Positions 1-10,999 of a stretch of DNA of 64,000 nt are shown one piece after another. The translations under genes were made by a program, and so were the position numbers. Under the pieces are notes generated by a model. It did no database searches. It had not been told where the DNA came from and worked only from the letters and a program-made list of their open reading frames with translations. This DNA comes from Imbricaverruca yamaguchii (lineage: Eukaryota > Arthropoda > Thecostraca > Neoverrucidae). The stretch covers positions 124,001 to 188,000 of the forward strand of contig JAOTOL010001335.1 in NCBI GenBank assembly GCA_034440575.1. The letters are read 5' to 3'. Positions within the stretch are counted from its first letter, which is position 1. Each line of letters begins with the position of its first letter.

Positions 1-44
1 TCTTCATCTACACAGTTAATGGTGAAGTAATTTTAGGACACTGT

Positions 45-1810
45 TCCAGACCATGGACAAATTTAAAGACCTCGATGTGATCTCCTCTCAGCCTTCTATA
101 TCTAAGTGAAAACATATTCAATTTCTTCAATCTTTCCTCATATGCCAGGTTGCTTATGCCATTAACCATTTTTGTAGCCCTCTTTTGTACCTTCTCTGAA
201 AGCCAACAATCTTTTTCATAGCTAGGAGACCAAGCTTGGATGCACTATTCCAAATGTGGCCTGACATATGCACAGTAAAGCTTCCTGATCACTTACTCAC
301 TTCTGTATGATACATTCCTATTTATTTCCCCAAGCATTTTCAGTGCCTTCTTCCTGGCTTCCTTGGTCTGTTCTGATGCCCCCATTTTTGTGTTTAGAAT
401 AACACCTAAATCCTTCTCCTGTTGAGTCACTGGTAGCACTTGGCCACCCATCAAGCATGGAGCCTTCATATGCTGCTTACCTACATGCATGATTTTGCAC
501 TTATCAAAATTAAATTTCATTTGCCATTCTTCTGACCACTTCCCATGTTCGTCTAAGTCTTTTGCAGTGAGGTATGCTCATCTTGACCTGTTATTGCCCT
601 AAAGACCTTCAAATCATCTGAAAATGAGAAAACTTTACTGCTTCTGAATCTGAAAGCCACAACTCTATCCATTTTCAGATGCTACCTGCAATACCATGGG
701 ACTGAAGCTTTATCATTAACCATTTATGGGGTACCTTGTCAAAGGCCTTACTAAAGTCAAGATATGCTACATCAACCTGATTTCCCTGATTTCAACTTTG
801 CCTCTTTCTCCTTTCTTGAAAATAGGAACTACATTTGCCCTTTTCCAATCAGTTGGAATTTCACTTTGTGAAAACTGATCTACAAAATATTATACTAAGT
901 GGAAATGCCAGTTCCTTTTCAGTTTCCTGCAACACCCCAGCATAAATATAATCAGGTCCTGCTGCCTTGTTTGGCTTTATTTTCCTCATATGATTGTAAA
1001 TAACATCACTATCAATGAAATCAACATCATTTATCAGATCACATGTCACTGAACTATGGTGTGCAGTGGGCAGATTGGTCATATCTTCCAATGTAAACAC
1101 TGATTTAAACTGCTTGCTGAGCTCCTCAACCATCTCACTATCCTCAACCAATACAGTCCTGTTTACTTCCAGTGGACCAATTGTGCTAGAAACTAAAGGT
1201 CAGCTTGTAGAAACTAAATAATTTTTTACTGTCCCCATTACAGTTTCTAGCTCAATCCAGTTCTTTTCCTCAGTTTGCTGCTCTGGTTTTTTTGCTTCAC
1301 AGTGTCTCTAGCTTTTCAATATGCCTCTAGATTAACAACATCTGAGGCTTCTTTAAAGACTCTAAATGCAGTTTTCTTAGCCCTAATTTATTTTATCAAG
1401 TCTGGTGTAAGCCATGCTGGCTTTCCTACCCTTCTTTTGCATCTTTGCTTTTGGGGGACATGTCTAGTCCGAATTTCCTTCAAGTAAGATTTGAACTTGT
1501 CCCACATCTCACAGCCATTCAAATTGGAAAAATTGTATTCCCATCTGATGGCACTTAAAGCCACTCTCATGCAGTCAAAGTCTGCTCTGTTGAAATTTGG
1601 AACCTTTACCAAATTATCCTTGATAATTTCCCCAGAGTTTCTCCTACAGTCAAGTCTTGAAACATAAGCATGTTGGTTGACAATCTCTTCTTTTCATATT
1701 TTTCTTCCAGATGATAAACGACACACCACAACAGAACATTATACAATAACACTGCAACTAAAACGCACGTGCATCCAACACAAGGTGTGACAGACATAAG
1801 ACCAAGCCAA
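45..1810 (-). mobile_element. CR1-like LINE derivative (copy A) with foreign 5' leader
   Basis: The minus strand reads as a defective copy of the LINE described at 7.3-10.5 kb. Recognisable pieces include the post-endonuclease linker (VGKPAWLTPDLIK), the RT N-terminal part (NKAAGPDYIYAGVLQETEKELAFPLSIIFCRS) in short phrases, and the C-terminal part (MKFNFDKCKIMHVGKQHMKAP). It carries an internal deletion joining the start of the RT to the region before the YLDFSKAFDKVPH motif, a second deletion removing the GVPQGSVLGP block, and many stops. Upstream of the conserved CAAGACTTGACTGTAGG start (about 1647-1659) lies a ~150-bp leader (1660-1810) that is not LINE sequence but is shared with the copy at 16.8 kb. 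The 3' stem-loop and tail are missing. Its 5' end abuts the foldback element at 1811. Confidence 0.88.
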
Positions 1811-1914
1811 GCATAAAACAACCTAAGACGAAGCTATGTAAGCAGCTGCGTTATTTATGACTCAACTGCGCCAACTATGAATTTGAGAAGATGTGTGCTC
1901 CTAAAACGGGAGAC

Positions 1915-2235
1915 GTATCATAACCTCCACAGGTCGTAACCTCCACAGGTCACAACCTCCACAAATTCAACACATCGCAGCGGTCGTAACCTCCACAGGT
2001 CATAACCTCCACAGGTCACAACCTCCACAAGTCCGCATCGGTCATAACCTCGACAGGTCGTAACCCCCACAAGTCCGCAGCGGTCATAACCTCCACAGGT
2101 CGTAACTTCCACAACTCCGAAGTGGTCATAACCTCCACAGGTCATAACCTCTACAGGTCGTAATCCCCACAGGTTGCAACCTCCACAAGTCATAACCTCC
2201 ACAACTCCGAAGCGGTCATAACCTCCACAGATTCA
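1915..2235. repeat. Subterminal minisatellite in FB1 left arm
   Basis: Tandem units of 15-16 bp and longer mosaics built on CATAACCTCCACAGGT, with interspersed AAGTCCGCAGCGG and AACTCCGAAGCGG spacers. The same units occur in reverse complement in the right arm, but that array is shorter. Confidence 0.9.
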
Positions 2236-3497
2236 AGAACTACATAATTTTATAGAAGCATCATTTCAGATAGCTATCGCTAGGTGGCAGCACGGTCTAG
2301 GTATTATAGCAACGGATATTGAATGAATATCATGCGATTCAACGTTGAAGCATAGATAACAATATTTCTCACTAGATGGCAGGATGTGTCGTTGAAAACG
2401 CTTTTTCTGTGTGCGCGCATTGTTAACTTTTCAGACGTCGGGAACCGGCCGTCGTCCCGTGGGAAGCTGATATGCGGCGCAGTGGCAGTTAGTACGTACA
2501 CCCTGCTCAGACCTGTTTGTATCAGATTTCATGGCTACATAAAATGTTGAACACGTTGTGATTCTCGCGCAATATTTGCATTGTCCGCCCCGAATATGCC
2601 GGCTAGTCATACCCTGGTGACGCCATTGATCAGCTGTTTGGGGAAGGAACGGAGAAAGCGCAGCGTCTGTGGCGCGAAAGTGGACGGTTCGCGTCGCAAA
2701 CCAGTCACGGTGTCGCTGATGAAAAGTTAGGGAAACCTAAGTGGGTGATTAGACGTATAAAGCCATGCCATAATGCAAACTTGTTGCCTAGCAGAGCACA
2801 ATTTTCCACCAAAGTGAAAACAGAAGATGGTCAAGGTTCATGTTCTTCAAGAATTGGCTGGAAGCAAAAAAAACTTTGCTGATTTATCATTCGGATATTT
2901 CGTGACTACAGAAAGCCTGTGAAGCTCGTTGATTGCCTAGATCGGCTTTTAGTATTGCTGGTGATTCTCTGACATACATATTTTCACTTCATAAATGACT
3001 AAGTAGAATATTGCAGAGATGATACTCAGGTAGCTGAGGCTGGGGGACACGACAAAAATGAGGGGGACAAATCGTCACTTCTCAGAAATTGGGGGACATG
3101 TCCACTCTCAAGCCCCCTCAATCGTTACACCCATGCAGCACACCAATAGTTAATCCCTGATTCCGAAGGGGGGTGGGGGGCAAGTACAAAAGAAATGTCA
3201 TCATAGCTAAGGAATCAAATTGTGAGGCACCAAAAGTGTGTAAACACTAGCATTCGTAGCGGAGTACAATCTAACCCTATATGGGAGGAAAATACAACTT
3301 GCAATGTCTTCATTCATGATAGCCATGAACAGGTTCTTAAAATGAATGACTATTATTTCAAGAAATTAACAACGTTTCGGATTTGATACTCAACTGCTGA
3401 TATATGGTGATCAAGTCTGAAGCACAAAACGTCGATAATGTAGTGAGACAATGTAACTTTTGCATGTACTGTCCCAAACGATTGAGGGCGAGGCGGA

Positions 3498-4703
3498 TAT
3501 TAGTAGGCAATTGTATGGTTATTTTGTTCCATTTCCAATCCATAAAACGTTGAAACAGGCTGTATGTTAAGCACGAATTTAAGTACATTTCACAGTCGGA
3601 AAGTTGAGAGAACATGGTAATGAGCTGACACTTAAAAAGGTAACAAGTGGGCGACAGATTAGAAATTAAGGGCAAGGCAAAGGCACTTTAGGTCCAAAAA
3701 TGTGTCGCATCTTTACCATTCTGTAGTCTCGGGTCAAAAGTACTTGGGCTTGATTTTTCCGTGACAAGAGGGTGTCAGTAGCAACATGTGCAACAGTAGC
3801 CATGGCAACCGGCTTCATGCTTTTGGAGAAAATGCTGTTGTATCAGCTAGACCCGGTCTCTATACTCCTATTTTTGCACGGCTATTTAATATGTTTGCAT
3901 GGCAACCTCGCAAGCTGTCACCTGGACTGTGCTATTTGGATCCTCTCACATCAATGCTTACATAATCATAGGCATCATATTTGCTGCCAAAACGCTGCAG
4001 AAAGAACATTGCAAAATATTGTGAAAAAAAAGATAAAACCGGCTGGGTGTACGGCTGGGTGTTACGGAGACTGGGACGGTATCTTCTAGTTAGATTGAGT
4101 GAGCGATTCATCTCAAAACAAAGCCGCTGGGTATAACTCTAAAAAATATCGTCAGACACCACAACGGCGATAGTGCCCAAACAAACCTTGCTGGGCTCCA
4201 TGCCAATCGCGCCGCGGCCTAAGAAAATGGTATCAGAGTCCACAAAATCGTTGGACTCCATCCTTCCGAGAAAATAAAAACCGCGATGGATCTTGAAAAA
4301 GTGCACCGTGGCCTCAAAGCTTCCACATAGTTCCGGAATGTTTCAGTTTATATAAAAAAGGGACCATCAAAATATCGAGTAGAGTTTAAAACAAATTGCA
4401 TCGAGGCTTACAAATCGATGCACCTGACCAAAAATCGCGCCGACTGAGGGCTTAAATCTCAGGACCCTCCAATGTCGGTTTCATTGCTGAACGTGTGGCG
4501 TAACATCTGCTGGTGTGCGTCTACCAACGCAAACATGACCCGTGTTCAACTGAGGAACTAGGAGTCATTGATGTAAAGTTTAGGGCAGATCACTTTAGGT
4601 TTCATAGACGTTTGTAAGCTACGTTCTTGTCGATTAGCAATCGTGTGGTGCATATTTTAGGAAAGGGATGACACTTATTACCACCCCGCAAGGTACTAGT
4701 ATC
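3498..4703. other. Central segment of FB1, no recognisable gene
   Basis: About 1.2 kb between the two arms. Open frames are short (about 100 codons at most, for example 3772-4089 on plus) and show no motif I recognise. The segment is not repeated elsewhere in the window. Confidence 0.6.
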
Positions 4704-5964
4704 CCCCCCGCCCTCAATCGTTTGGGACAGTACATGCAAAAGTTACATTGTCTCACTACATTATCGACGTTTTGTGCTTCAGACTTGATCACCATATATC
4801 AGCAGTTGAGTATCAAATCCGAAACGTTGTTAATTTCTTGAAATAATAGTGATTCATTTTAAGAACCTGTTCATGGCTATCATGAATGAAGACATTGCAA
4901 GTTGTATTTTCTTCCCATATAGGGTTAGATTGTACTCCGCTACGAATGCTAGTGTTTACACACTTTTGGTGCCTCACAATTTGATTCCTTAGCTATGATG
5001 ACATTTCTTTTGTACTTGCCCCCCACCCCCCTTCGGAATCAGGGATTAACTATTGGTGTGCTGCATGGGTGTAACGATTGAGGAGGCTGGAGAGGGGACA
5101 TGTCCCCCAATTTCTGAGAAGTGACGATTTGTCCCCCTCATTTTTGTCGTGTCCCCCAGCCTCAGCTACCTGAGTATCATCTCTGCAATATTCTACTTAG
5201 TCATTTATGAAGTGAAAATATGTATGTCAGAGAATCACCAGCAATACTAAAAGCCAATCTAGGCAATCAACGAGCTTCACAGGCTTTCTGTAGTCACGAA
5301 ATATCCGAATGATAAATCAGCAAAGTTTTTTTGCTTCCAGCCAATTCTTGAAGAACATGAACCTTGACCATCTTCTGTTTTCACTTTGGTGGAAAATTGT
5401 GCTCTGCTAGGCAACAAGTTTGCATTATGGCATGGCTTTATACGTCTAATCACCCACTTAGGTTTCCCTAACTTTTCATCAGCGACACCGTGACTGGTTC
5501 GCGACGCGAACCGTCCACTTTCGCGCCACAGACGCTGCGCTTTCTCCGTTCCTTCCCCAAACAGCTGATCAATGGCGTCACCAGGGTATGACTAGCCGGC
5601 ATATTCGGGGCGGACAATGCAAATATTGCGGGAGAATCACAACGTGTTCAACATTTTATGTAGCCATGAAATCTGATACAAACAGGTCTGAGCAGGGTGT
5701 ACGTACTAACTGCCACTGCGCCGCATATCAGCTTCCCACGGGGCGACGGCCGGTTCCCGACGTCTGAAAAGTTAACAATGCGCGCACACAGAAAAAGCGT
5801 TTTCAACGACACATCCTGCCATCTAGTGAGAAATATTGTTATCTATGCTTCAACGTTGAATCGCATGATATCCATTCAATATCCGTTGCTATAATACCTA
5901 GACCGTGCTGCCACCTAGCGATAGCTATCTGAAATGATGCTTCTATAAAATTATGTAGTTCTTG

Positions 5965-6200
5965 AATCTGTGGAGGTTATGACCGCTTCGGAGTTGTGGA
6001 GGTTATGACCTGTGGAGGTCATGACCGCTGCGGACTTGTGGAGGTTACGACCTGTCGAGGTTATGACCGATGCGGACTTGTGGAGGTTGTGACCTGTGGA
6101 GGTTATGACCTGTTGAGGTTACGACCGCTGCGATGTGTTGAATTGTGGAGGTTGTGACCTGTGGAGGTTACGACCTGTGGAGGTTACGACCTGTGGATAT
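5965..6200. repeat. Subterminal minisatellite in FB1 right arm
   Basis: Units of the type GTGGAGGTTATGACCTGT in tandem: the reverse complement of the left-arm array, about 235 bp against about 320 bp. The length difference between otherwise near-identical arms indicates array expansion or contraction after the arms formed. Confidence 0.9.
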
Positions 6201-6589
6201 TATGATACGTCTCCCGTTTTAGGAGCACACATCTTCTCAAATTCATAGATGGCGCAGTTGAGTCATAAATAACGCAGCTGCTTACATAGCTTCGTCGTAG
6301 GTTGTTTTATGCGGTCCCTGTCAATGTTCATTGGCAGCCGGGGACGTCATCTGGGTGCTGATTTGGGTTCAGCAGATTATCACGACAGCAAGAAATGGTA
6401 CTTTTCCGAGTACGTTCCTGACTAACAAGTATACATGAGTGGTGCAAATTAGACGTCATCTGAAAGCTTGTTTCATGGTATTTCGATAATCATGGGAAAC
6501 GTTCACATGAATATGTTAGTTATTGTGTAAAATGGTGTTATTTCGACCCATATCATATCCATCGACACTATTTAACTTAAGCGGGCAGG

Positions 6590-6760
6590 GCGACTCGGTG
6601 TTGGTAGCGCAGTTGGTAACGCGTCGGTTTGCCGACTCGGAGGTAGCCGGTTCGAGCCTGGAGGCCGGCAGCTTTTGGTGCGCGTCGTGGCAAGTCCTTC
6701 TAATAAGCGACAGTGAATTAAGACACTGCTCACATGGGACGATCTTTTTCATAAAGAGAA
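6590..6760 (+). mobile_element. tRNA-derived SINE-like sequence
   Basis: A tRNA-like head is visible: the A-box-like stretch TTGGTAGCGCAGTTGGTAA is followed about 35 bp later by the B-box-like GGTTCGAGCCTGG. The flanking bases do not fold into a complete tRNA acceptor stem, and the sequence runs on into an unrelated body. A SINE head is therefore more likely than a functional tRNA gene. 6313-6590 and 6760-7315 hold nothing else I can identify. Confidence 0.55.
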
Positions 6761-7315
6761 GGGAAATACGCAGATATTCTGCAAGGCTGGGATTCTGCCA
6801 CCTTAAATTTATGGTTGGGCACTTCTTCTAATCAGCCAGGCATAGGAAATACGGAACACGTCACCACTTATGGCAGTGTCCAGGCCCACAGTCACATCCT
6901 GACGCGGGCGGCGGACCATCGAGGGTGGGACAGGAGACAGGATCCCCTGAATTTAATCATTTGTGGCACTACGGCAGTGCATTACAAATATTGAGCTACA
7001 AACTAACGGTTGCCCTTTCCCCTCCCACCAGTACACGCCGACCAACATTAGTCCCTGCTCCTAGAGGTGTGCATATAATAACAGTACATGATTATCAAGG
7101 TGACAAAACCAACAATTGTGCATGCTGCCGAACAGTCAAATGACTGGACCCGAGCTGGACTCAGAGCGATGCCAGTTCTAAGCTTGGCTCCACGCCTTTT
7201 ACGATACACGGTGAACACACGCCACCAGGACTGCGACAAGCATTGCTTTAACAGGAGCAGATGTTTGCTAAAATATTTCGGTGACAATCCTGAACGTTCT
7301 GGAGTGCCGGCGCAA

Positions 7316-7391
7316 AAATGGCCTGCATTTTTCTGAGAAGGGGGTCCATGTGTTAGGCAAAGTATATGAGCATGTCCTTCAGGGAAACTAG
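7316..7391 (+). pseudogene. 3' remnant of LINE ORF1 (esterase C-terminus)
   Basis: The last ~25 codons of ORF1 survive, including the GLHFSEKG block that carries the catalytic His of the SGNH esterase fold, and end at TAG 7389-7391. Everything upstream is missing because of 5' truncation. The start of similarity, ATGGCCTGCA, matches the copy at 34.9 kb. Confidence 0.85.
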
Positions 7392-7409
7392 GAAATGGGG
7401 TGGGGAGGG
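7382..7409 (+). promoter_or_regulatory. Candidate -1 ribosomal frameshift site between LINE ORF1 and ORF2
   Basis: The heptamer G GGA AAC (7382-7388) lies in the ORF1 reading frame immediately before the ORF1 stop TAG (7389-7391). ORF2 is in the -1 frame relative to ORF1 and is open across the site with no upstream ATG. GGGAAAC fits the X XXY YYZ slippery rule. Just downstream, runs of 2, 4, 4 and 3 G (7391-7409) could form a G-quadruplex or other stimulator. The site is identical in the copy at 34.97 kb. That it functions is inference. Confidence 0.55.
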
Positions 7410-10402
7410 ATGAAATTGCATTGCCAACTCAGGAATATTCCAATAGTGTCAGCCAAGGCAATAGAACCTCAAAGTCTGCAAATAGGGACAGCAGCAACTC
7501 AAGGGGACAGAGTTATAGTTCATCTAGTGATAAAAGAACTCCTCAATATGAAAAAGCCAAAGGTGGTTATGGAGCATTTGTTAAGTGTATGATGTTTAAT
7601 GCTCAGAGTATCCGTTCCAAATTTGATGAGTTCAAGTGTTATGTTGCTGAGGAGGAACCGGATTTTGTTTGCATTACGGAGGCATGGGTCAGTGAAGGAT
7701 ATTTTGGAGATAACTTACAGGACTATGAGATCCAGGGATACAATATGTTTTCGTGCAATAGGGGTCCAGCAATGAAAGGGGGTGGTGTAATGCTCTATGT
7801 GAATAGCTTATTCAGTTCTCAAAAAGTAGCAGGTGGGGATAAAAATGTGTCTGTGGAGTCCATTTGGCTTGATGTCACTGTGGGAAAAGGCAACAGCAAT
7901 ACTCTTAGGATAGGAGCTTTCTACCGATCAGGAACCCTGCCACATTCTCAGCAACTGGAGCTTGACAAGGTGATTTGTGAGGAAATCAGTAGAAACTTTA
8001 AGAGGAAGTGCCTTATTCTCGGTGACTTTAATCTAAAAGGTTATGAAAATGCTGGTGTTGGCTCCCCATCATGCAAAATCTTCAGGAAATGCCTTGAAGA
8101 GGACCTGTTCTTACACCAGTTTGTATCGGAACCTACCAGGCATGGTTCATTCTTGGACCTTGTATTCTCGGATTTAAGTGACTTGGTTCAAGACTTGACT
8201 GTAGGCGAAACTCTGGGTAAAAGTGACCATAACATAGTTAGATTCAAGGCACATGTAGGGGAAATTATCAAGGATAATTTGGTAAAGGTTCCAAATTTCA
8301 ACAGAGCAGACTTTAACGGCATGAGAGCGGCTTTAAGTGCCATCAGATGGGAAGAAGAATTCTCCAATTTAAATGCCTGTGAAATGTGGGAAAAGTTTAA
8401 ATCTTACTTAAAGGAAACTCAGATTAGACATGTCCCCCAAAAGCAAAGACGCAAAAGAAGGGTAGGAAAGCCAGCATGGCTTACACCAGACGTGATAAAA
8501 GCAATTAGGGCTAAGAAAACTGCATTTAGAGTTTTTAAAGAAGCCTCAAATGTCATTAATCTAAAGGCGTATCAAAAAGCTAGAGACACTGTGAAGCAAA
8601 AAACCAGAGCAGCAAAGCGAGCAAAGGAACTGGATTTAGCTAGAAACTGTAATGGGGACAGTAAAAAGTTCTTTAGTTTCTACAAGCTGAGTAAAGTTTC
8701 TAGCACAATTGGTCCACTGGAAGTAAACGGGACTACATTGGGTGAGGATAGTGAGATGGTTGAGGAGCTGAGCAAGCAGTTCAAATCAGTGTTTACATTG
8801 GAAGATATGACCAATCTGCCGACCGTACACCATAGTTCAGTTACATGGGATCTGACAAATGATGTTGATTTCATTGGTAGTGATGTTGTTTACAATCATA
8901 TCAGGAAAATAAAGCCAAATAAGGCCGCAGGACCTGATGATATTTATGCTAGGGTGTTGCGGGAAACTGAAAAGGAACTGGCATTTCCACTTAGTATAAT
9001 ATTTTGTAGATCAGTTACACATAATGAAATTCCAACCCATTGGAAAAGGGCAAATGTAGTTCCTATTTTCAAGAAAGGAGAAAGAGGGAAAGTTGAAAAC
9101 TATAGGCCAATAAGTCTCACATCCCTAGTCTGCAAGGTACTCGAATCAATTATCAAGGATAGAATAGTTAGTTATCTGGAAGGTAGCAGATTGATTCAAG
9201 ATACTCAACATGGATTTATAAAAGGACGATCGTGTCTCACAAACCTCTTGGACTTTTTGAACTTCGCCACAGAACAATTTGATCAGGGAAATCAGGTTGA
9301 TGTAGCATATCTTGACTTTAGTAAGGCCTTTGACAAGGTACCCCATAAACGGTTAATGATACAGCTTCAGTCCCATGGTATTGCAGGTAGCATCTTAAAA
9401 TGGATAGAGTTGTGGCTTTCAGATAGACAGCAAAGAGTGATGCTAAATGGTACAAAGTCATCATGGCAAAATGTTCTTAGTGGAGTCCCCCAGGGGTCAG
9501 TACTAGGGCCATTACTGTTCATTATATTTGTAAATAACATTGAAAGTGGCCTAAGCAGTAAAGTTTTGAAATTTGCAGATGATTTGAAGGTCTTTAGGGC
9601 AATAACAGGTCAGGATGAGCATATCTTGCTGCAAAAAGACTTAGACGAACTTGTGAAGTGGTCCGAAGAATGGCAAATGAAATTTAACTTTGATAAGTGC
9701 AAAATCATGCATGTAGGTAAGCAGCATATGAAGGCTCCATACTTGATGGGTGGCCAAGTGCTATCAGTGACTCAACAGGAGAAGGATTTAGGTGTTATTC
9801 TAAACACAAAATTGGGGGCATCAGAACAGACCAAGGAAGCCAGGAAGAAGGCACTGAGAATGCTCGGGGCAATAAATAGGAATGTATCATACAGAAGTGA
9901 GGAAGTGATCAGGAAGCTTTACTGTGCATACGTCAGGCCACATTTGGAATACTGCATCCAAGCTTGGTCTCCTAGCTATGAAAAAGATTGTTGGCTTTTA
10001 GAGAGAGTACAAAAGAGGGCTACAAAAATGGTTAATGGCATAAGCAACCTGCCATATGAGGAAAGATTGAAGAAATTGAATATGTTTTCACTTAGATATA
10101 GAAGGCTGAGAGGAGATCTCATCGAGGTCTTTAAATTTGTAAATGGTCTGGAGAGGGGATACCTTGGGGAAATGTTTGAATTTAACAGAAATGATGCAAT
10201 TAGAGGTCATAAATTCAAAATTAAAATTAACCACAGCAGAACAAGGTTAAGGCAAACTTTCTTCACCAACAGGGTAGTGGAACACTGGAACCAGCTGCCA
10301 GAAAACATCGTCAGTAGCAGCACATTGAACATCTTTAAAAACAGCATAGACAATCATTATAAGTATAAAGGGCTTGCTTTTCAGTATTACAGGGAGGGCT
10401 GA
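7400..10402 (+). CDS. LINE ORF2 protein: apurinic-type endonuclease and reverse transcriptase, intact frame
   Basis: About 1000 codons without a stop. A Ser/Gln-rich linker (residues ~1-60) precedes an AP-type endonuclease (~60-300) with MFNAQSIRSKF, CITEAWV, GGGVMLYV, the ILGDFNL block, FLDLVFSDLSD and the terminal SDHNIV. After a basic linker (VPQKQRRKRRVGKPAW, ~350) comes the reverse transcriptase (~540-800): VVPIFKKGERGKVENYRPISL, QHGFIKGRSC, YLDFSKAFDKVPH, GVPQGSVLGPLL and the catalytic KFADDLKVF. The C-terminal ~200 residues (RPHLEYCIQAWSP, LRYRRLRGDLIEVFK, NRVVEHWNQLP) are typical of CR1/L2-like LINEs. No RNase H follows. The frame has no ATG until MMFNAQS, so translation probably depends on coupling to ORF1. 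Although ORF2 is intact, the copy lacks ORF1 and a 5' promoter. Confidence 0.95.
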   Translation: MGRDEIALPTQEYSNSVSQGNRTSKSANRDSSNSRGQSYSSSSDKRTPQYEKAKGGYGAFVKCMMFNAQSIRSKFDEFKCYVAEEEPDFVCITEAWVSEGYFGDNLQDYEIQGYNMFSCNRGPAMKGGGVMLYVNSLFSSQKVAGGDKNVSVESIWLDVTVGKGNSNTLRIGAFYRSGTLPHSQQLELDKVICEEISRNFKRKCLILGDFNLKGYENAGVGSPSCKIFRKCLEEDLFLHQFVSEPTRHGSFLDLVFSDLSDLVQDLTVGETLGKSDHNIVRFKAHVGEIIKDNLVKVPNFNRADFNGMRAALSAIRWEEEFSNLNACEMWEKFKSYLKETQIRHVPQKQRRKRRVGKPAWLTPDVIKAIRAKKTAFRVFKEASNVINLKAYQKARDTVKQKTRAAKRAKELDLARNCNGDSKKFFSFYKLSKVSSTIGPLEVNGTTLGEDSEMVEELSKQFKSVFTLEDMTNLPTVHHSSVTWDLTNDVDFIGSDVVYNHIRKIKPNKAAGPDDIYARVLRETEKELAFPLSIIFCRSVTHNEIPTHWKRANVVPIFKKGERGKVENYRPISLTSLVCKVLESIIKDRIVSYLEGSRLIQDTQHGFIKGRSCLTNLLDFLNFATEQFDQGNQVDVAYLDFSKAFDKVPHKRLMIQLQSHGIAGSILKWIELWLSDRQQRVMLNGTKSSWQNVLSGVPQGSVLGPLLFIIFVNNIESGLSSKVLKFADDLKVFRAITGQDEHILLQKDLDELVKWSEEWQMKFNFDKCKIMHVGKQHMKAPYLMGGQVLSVTQQEKDLGVILNTKLGASEQTKEARKKALRMLGAINRNVSYRSEEVIRKLYCAYVRPHLEYCIQAWSPSYEKDCWLLERVQKRATKMVNGISNLPYEERLKKLNMFSLRYRRLRGDLIEVFKFVNGLERGYLGEMFEFNRNDAIRGHKFKIKINHSRTRLRQTFFTNRVVEHWNQLPENIVSSSTLNIFKNSIDNHYKYKGLAFQYYREG

Positions 10403-10438
10403 TTGGCAGATTTGGTGGGCAACTGGTTCAGTGTACAG

Positions 10439-10509
10439 AGTGCAACCAAGAAGGGCCCTTGTGGCTCAGAGTTGCACTAATCTTTTATGTCTTTATGTCT
10501 TTATGTCTT
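10439..10509 (+). promoter_or_regulatory. LINE 3' stem-loop and TGTCTTTA tail
   Basis: AGTGCAAC (10439-10446) pairs with GTTGCACT (10471-10478). Inside lies the palindrome AAGGGCCCTT. The 8-bp repeat tail begins a few bases later. The same block ends the copies near 14.55, 38.0, 47.1 and 50.3 kb. In related LINEs the 3' stem-loop and terminal repeats are recognised by the reverse transcriptase. Function here is inferred from that. Confidence 0.7.
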
Positions 10510-10995
10510 AAAATAAAAAAAAATAATGCTTTTCGTAACATGAACGCTCGATTTAGATTCAGCAACAACTTTGTGGAACCCGTAAGCGGTAAGACGGTTT
10601 TCAGATGCCTGCATGATGATTTCGGTTCGATTATCATGCATTGTCAAAGGTTTAACGCGGAACTTGGCAAGATTGGGAAAGCATCCCCGTTCATCCCCCA
10701 CCGTGGCTTTGCCCATGTTCGCACACCGTTATTCGGCATTTTCAGTCGAAATGAATTGGCTGCGTCGCTGACGCCATGTGAATCAAACTTCTGTCATGCA
10801 TGCAATAATGCAAGGGTAACAGCAAGGTCTATGCCAGACCAGCTGGGAAGCAACTTTAATAACAGCTTAATTTGTGGTTGGAATGGATAATTGCCACGTA
10901 ATACCATACATCTGTTTAATTCAATGTGTTCTATTTTTCAGTGAGGAAAATATTTTCCGTTTATAATATGCTTTCTTTATTCGCGTCGTGCAACC
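10510..10995. other. No identifiable feature
   Basis: An open stretch of about 140 codons on plus (from about 10459) resembles no family I know and overlaps the LINE tail. I do not call it a gene. Confidence 0.5.
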
Positions 10996-10999
10996 TGAA

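Larger units (their letters stand above)
1811..6312. mobile_element. Large foldback-type inverted-repeat element (FB1)
   Basis: Two long inverted arms (about 1811-3497 and 4704-6312) flank a ~1.2 kb centre. The outer end GCATAAAACAACC at 1811 is matched as reverse complement by GGTTGTTTTATGC ending at 6312. The arms match over their whole length with only scattered substitutions, apart from a difference in the length of an internal tandem array. No protein with transposase motifs is visible in the arms or centre. Long inverted arms with tandem repeats near their outer ends are the known hallmark of foldback elements such as Drosophila FB. No convincing target duplication is visible: the left flank is AGACCAAGCCAA and the right flank is GGTCCCTGTC. 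The element could instead be a local inverted duplication. Confidence 0.75.
7316..10509 (+). mobile_element. CR1-like LINE, 5'-truncated but with intact ORF2 (copy B)
   Basis: The insertion starts within the last codons of ORF1 (GLHFSEKGVHVLGKVYEHVLQGN, compare the longer copy at 34 kb). It then carries the full ORF2, a short 3' UTR with a stem-loop, and a tail of 8-bp TGTCTTTA repeats. Short tandem repeats at the 3' end, an ORF1 with esterase domain in the sister copy, and an endonuclease-RT ORF2 without RNase H place it in the CR1/L2-like group. 5' truncation is typical of target-primed reverse transcription. I see no clear target duplication. Confidence 0.93.

Noticed and set aside
2304..5894. 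Matching 65-codon open frames in the two FB1 arms
   Set aside because: Present twice because the arms are inverted copies. No known motif and too short to support as a gene.
10459..10890. 143-codon open frame after LINE copy B
   Set aside because: Begins inside the LINE tail, has no recognised motif and no codon or splice evidence.
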